Below are positions 62,298-64,000 of a stretch of 64,000 nucleotides of DNA, one piece after another. The notes under the pieces are model-generated. The model searched no databases, was not told where the DNA came from, and saw nothing but the letters and a program-made list of their open reading frames with translations. The position numbers and the translations under genes were made by a program. How positions within the stretch are numbered: position 1 is the stretch's first letter; each line of letters opens with the position of its first letter. This DNA is from Pseudomonadota bacterium (GTDB lineage Bacteria; Pseudomonadota; Gammaproteobacteria; Burkholderiales; Rhodocyclaceae): assembly GCA_008501585.1 (NCBI GenBank), contig QQUN01000027.1, forward strand, positions 1 to 64,000, given 5' to 3'.

Positions 62298-63527
62298 ATG
62301 AGCTTCTTCGACGCCAGAGAACACCGTGACCCCGCCGAGCGCGAGCGGGACCTGCTGGCCCGCCTGCCGCAGCAGATCCAGCACGCCAAGACCCGAACCA
62401 CGGCGTTCGCGGCCTTGCTGAAAGGGGTCGACCCGAGCACCATCACCTCACGCCAGGCCCTGGCCGCGCTGCCGGTGACCCGCAAGTCGGAACTGCTCGA
62501 ACTGCAAAAGGCCGCGCGCCCGTTCGGCGGATTCTCGGCGGTCAGCTGGGGTGCCGCATGCGCCCGCGTGTTCGCCTCGCCCGGCCCGCTCTACGAGCCC
62601 GAGGCCGCGCGCGAAAACTACTGGCGCATGGCCCGCGCGCTGTTCGCCGCCGGCTTCCGCGAAGGCGACCTGGTGCACAACACCTTCTCCTATCACATGA
62701 CGCCCGCGGGCTCGATGATGGAGACCGGTGCCCATGCGATCGGCTGCACGGTGTTTCCCGGTGGTGTCGGGCAGACCGAGCAACAGCTCGCTGCCATGCT
62801 CGACCTGCAGCCGGTGGCCTATACCGGCACACCGTCCTTCCTGCGCATCCTGCTCGAGAAGGCAGACGAAGCCGGCCTGACGCTCAAGCTGAAAAAGGCC
62901 TTCGTGTCCGGCGAGGCCTTTCCGCCGAGCCAGCGCGACGCCCTGGCGGCGCGCGGCATCCACGCCTACCAGGCCTATGCCACGGCCGACATCGGCCTGA
63001 TCGCCTACGAGACCCCGGCGCGCGAGGGCCTGGTGATCGATGAAGACGTTCTGGTCGAAATCGTTCGCCCGGGCACCGGCGACCCGGTGGCCGACGGCGA
63101 GGTGGGCGAAGTGGTGGTCACCACCTTCAACCCCGACTACCCGCTGATCCGCTTCGGCACCGGCGACCTCTCCGCCGTGCTGCCGGGCGCCAGCCCCTGC
63201 GGGCGCACCAACGGCCGCATCAAGGGCTGGATGGGGCGGGCCGACCAGACCACCAAGATCAAGGGCATGTTCGTGCATCCCGGGCAGGTGGCGGCCGTGG
63301 TCAAGCGCCACCCCGAGATCGCCCGCGCCCGGCTGGTGGTGGACAACCCCGGCCTGACCGACCGCATGACGCTCCAGTGCGAGGCTGCCGCGTCGGAGGC
63401 GTTGCAGGCGGCGATCGTCGGCAGCCTGCGCGAGATGACCAAGCTGCGCGGCGAGGTGGCGTTCTGCGAGGTCGGCTCGCTGCCCAACGACGGCAAGGTG
63501 ATCGACGACATCCGGACCTACGAGTAA
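62298..63527 (+). CDS. Phenylacetate-CoA ligase-family (PaaK-like) AMP-binding protein
   Basis: This 409-aa PaaK-like ligase has QQIQHAKTRTTAFAALLKGVD in the N-terminus. AMP-forming core motifs resemble the phenylacetate-CoA ligase group: TGTPSFLRILLEKADEAG, YAIDIGLIAYET-like and RIKGWMGRADQTTKIKGMFVHPGQVAAV. It activates an aromatic or other carboxylate with CoA. Start ATG 62298 follows AAGGAA. It closes the transporter operon with a second CoA ligase, which suggests that one substrate family is imported and CoA-activated here. Substrate not determined. Confidence 0.87.
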   Translation: MSFFDAREHRDPAERERDLLARLPQQIQHAKTRTTAFAALLKGVDPSTITSRQALAALPVTRKSELLELQKAARPFGGFSAVSWGAACARVFASPGPLYEPEAARENYWRMARALFAAGFREGDLVHNTFSYHMTPAGSMMETGAHAIGCTVFPGGVGQTEQQLAAMLDLQPVAYTGTPSFLRILLEKADEAGLTLKLKKAFVSGEAFPPSQRDALAARGIHAYQAYATADIGLIAYETPAREGLVIDEDVLVEIVRPGTGDPVADGEVGEVVVTTFNPDYPLIRFGTGDLSAVLPGASPCGRTNGRIKGWMGRADQTTKIKGMFVHPGQVAAVVKRHPEIARARLVVDNPGLTDRMTLQCEAAASEALQAAIVGSLREMTKLRGEVAFCEVGSLPNDGKVIDDIRTYE

Positions 63528-63603
63528 CACGCCCTCGACAGATGCCCCCGCAACGCACAGGATACGGGCGGACCCACAGGATCCTCCGTTGCGGGAGAGG
63601 CGC

Positions 63604-64000
63604 ATGATCAACGACCTGCTCAAGGGCAACCGCCGTTTCGTCGACACGGTGTTCGAGCGCGAACGCCCGTACTTTGCCGAACTGGCCAAGGCACAACATC
63701 CGACGGTGCTGTGGATCGGCTGCTCCGACTCCCGGGTGCCCGTCAACACCATCACCCAGACCCGCCCGGGCGAGATCTTCGTGCATCGCAACGTGGCCAA
63801 CATCGTCGCCGGCGCCGACTGGAACCTCTCCGCGGTGCTCGAGTTCTCGATCAACCACCTCAACATCCCCGACATCGTCATCTGCGGCCACTACGGCTGC
63901 GGCGGCATCCTCGCGCTCGACAACGCCAGCGAGCACGACCAGTACGTGCCCATCTGGCTCAACAGCGCCCGCGAAGCCGCCCATCGTGTCGATGCCAGGC
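63604..64000 (+). CDS. Beta-class carbonic anhydrase, 3'-truncated by window edge
   Basis: The start codon ATG 63604 opens a frame that runs to the window end (132 residues seen). It has the beta-carbonic anhydrase zinc ligands C40 in CSDSRVP, H96 and C99 in CGHYGCGG, with D42-R44 as the catalytic dyad and HRNVAN. The enzyme hydrates CO2 to bicarbonate. It follows the PaaK-like gene by 76 bp with GGGAGAGGCGC upstream. Bicarbonate supply to carboxylases is a possible reason for its placement but is inference. Confidence 0.93.
   Translation, partial: MINDLLKGNRRFVDTVFERERPYFAELAKAQHPTVLWIGCSDSRVPVNTITQTRPGEIFVHRNVANIVAGADWNLSAVLEFSINHLNIPDIVICGHYGCGGILALDNASEHDQYVPIWLNSAREAAHRVDAR

Overview
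The window is high-GC DNA, densely packed and with strong codon bias. It looks like the chromosome of an aerobic or denitrifying betaproteobacterium, probably of the Rhodocyclales (Thauera/Azoarcus/Zoogloea type). The pointers are the acyl-CoA-centred metabolism, many AraC/LysR/TetR regulators, a PEP-CTERM protein, a hemerythrin regulator and a Liv-type ABC transporter flanked by CoA ligases. This assignment is inferred from gene content only. I see no rRNA, tRNA, CRISPR array, prophage or insertion sequence. The first gene (meaB) and the last (a beta-carbonic anhydrase) run off the window.

Layout. 1-15.7 kb: short-chain acyl-CoA metabolism. It holds meaB, pccB, pccA, a KamA-type radical SAM protein, a zinc metallopeptidase, a VOC protein, a two-component system and an AraC regulator divergent from a fused B12 mutase. 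Active-site residues mark this mutase as IcmF (isobutyryl-CoA type) rather than methylmalonyl-CoA mutase. 15.7-22.7 kb: an AraC/MFS divergent pair, then a FIST protein, a soluble histidine kinase and a GGDEF-EAL protein. 22.9-29.2 kb: a catabolic island with LysR, CoA-transferase, HMG-CoA-lyase-like enzyme and a complete TRAP transporter. It looks like import, CoA activation and cleavage of a 3-hydroxy-3-methyl dicarboxylate. 29.5-31.9 kb: an operon of PlcP-like phosphoesterase, GT4 glycosyltransferase and diacylglycerol kinase behind a Pho-box array, best read as phosphate-starvation lipid remodelling.

31.9-44.9 kb: HxlR and an Old Yellow Enzyme; a metal/envelope-stress cassette (ECF sigma, zinc-finger anti-sigma, CnrX-like sensor, PepSY protein); a PEP-CTERM protein; a putative wall hydrolase; a hemerythrin-PAS-CRP fusion regulator with an FNR/DNR-type box upstream; a GDSL esterase; a 3D-domain lipoprotein; a three-gene repair/tautomerase operon; and cytochrome P460 with an AhpD-like protein and a divergent AraC regulator. 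44.8-50.4 kb: an orphan MotA/MotB-like (ZorAB-like) ion-driven pair, then a fadH-tetR operon with a clear TetR palindrome. 50.4-52.2 kb: two REP-like palindromes followed by a lower-GC island of two unfamiliar genes, one with a nuclease-like pattern. 52.2-64 kb: GFA protein, VOC protein, YihY membrane protein, then an acyl-CoA ligase-livGHMKF-PaaK-like ligase operon and carbonic anhydrase.

Most promising observations: the Pho-box-controlled plcP/agt/dgkA operon, the hemerythrin-PAS-CRP fusion regulator, the IcmF assignment, the CoA-transferase/lyase/TRAP island, and the orphan proton-motor pair.
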